From: an uncultured Oscillospiraceae bacterium
Lineage (GTDB): Bacteria > Bacillota > Clostridia > Oscillospirales > Oscillospiraceae
Length of the DNA stretch: 64,000 nt
Direction of reading: 5' to 3'
Assembly: GCA_947629775.1 (NCBI GenBank)
Contig: CANRFA010000001.1
Span: 116,064-180,063 of the forward strand
The notes under the pieces are model-generated. The model did not search any database. It was not told where the DNA came from and was given only the letters and a program-made list of their open reading frames with translations. This document shows, in pieces, positions 63,994 to 64,000 of the stretch (the first letter of the stretch is position 1; the number at the start of each line of letters is the position of its first letter). The position numbers and the translations under genes were made by a program.

Positions 63994-64000
63994 CTACGCA

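Larger units (their letters stand above)
62980..64000 (+). mobile_element. internally deleted IS21-family element with both ends
   Basis: The left end TGCATAAAACGCCCC (62980 on) and the reverse complement of the right end (TGCGTAGGAGCACCCC, from 64000 back) are imperfect inverted repeats with the IS21-type TG/CA termini. Both are followed by iterated CGTGGTGCA boxes at matching offsets of 17 and 40, with related GGTGCA boxes near 63 and 87. Inside are the start of istA and the end of istB only. The element is about 1.02 kb instead of a usual 2-2.5 kb, so it cannot move without help. Confidence 0.8.

Overview
The window looks like a chromosomal segment of a spore-forming, GC-rich member of the Clostridia, most likely an Oscillospiraceae-type gut bacterium (inference). 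The evidence is a complete spoIIAA-spoIIAB-sigF operon, HPr kinase next to a ROK glucokinase, a short clostridial-type ThiC, a MetH with its activation domain on a separate polypeptide, TTGACA/TATAAT-type promoters and AGGAGG ribosome binding sites. I see no rRNA, tRNA, CRISPR array or prophage. Coding density is uneven: compact operons alternate with 0.7-1.6 kb stretches that hold no convincing gene, some of them built from degenerate direct repeats.

Layout, left to right. 1-1.9 kb: end of a TDT-family transporter with a C_GCAxxG_C_C redox protein, and a small conserved-looking protein. 2.0-7.3 kb: thiamine synthesis, as thiS-thiF-thiG-thiH-thiE/tenI behind a strong promoter and a long terminator-like leader hairpin, then thiC behind a TPP riboswitch. 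7.5-9.4 kb: TRAP transporter membrane subunits without a binding protein. 9.5-11.6 kb: DnaQ-like exonuclease and a MATE exporter on the minus strand. 11.7-16 kb: tsaE-tsaB-upp, rpmB, then hprK-glcK. 16-28.5 kb: two large paralogous TPR/SUFU-like proteins flanking an aldose-epimerase-like gene, a two-component system with an exported partner and an amber-interrupted VanY-type peptidase, and two acyltransferases. 28.6-35 kb: rarA, the sigma-F operon, a membrane protein, a 41-codon candidate ORF, a Nudix hydrolase and phosphoglucomutase. 36-40.4 kb: a GntR/YtrA-type regulator with an ABC exporter (one ATPase, three permease-like proteins), a zinc-ribbon protein and a cobalamin adenosyltransferase. 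40.7-44.4 kb: an isolated 577-residue HTH-like protein, a repeat-bearing empty region and a 120-residue orphan. 44.6-50.8 kb: metH with its activation protein, asnA, exoA and metF. 51-54 kb: an SLH remnant and two tandem ~98-residue paralogs in otherwise empty DNA. 54.1-61.6 kb: a giant GLUG-repeat/coiled-coil surface protein translationally coupled to an MMPL transporter, with a divergent TetR regulator. 61.6-64 kb: a 315-325 bp tandem repeat interrupted by an internally deleted IS21-family element whose two ends appear to be complete, the right one at the last base of the window.

Functional links: the thiamine genes make the HET and HMP moieties; cobO (adenosylcobalamin), metH (cobalamin-dependent) and metF form the one-carbon/methionine group; hprK and glcK relate to carbon control; RR-HK-exported protein-VanY look like a cell-wall-sensing cassette; MMPL-GLUG-TetR look like an envelope export or assembly cassette. 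The most unusual items are the tandem SUFU/TPR proteins, the MMPL-GLUG pair, the thiS leader RNA, the mini-IS21 inside a repeat array, the paired 97/99-residue proteins and the HprK His-to-Ser change.
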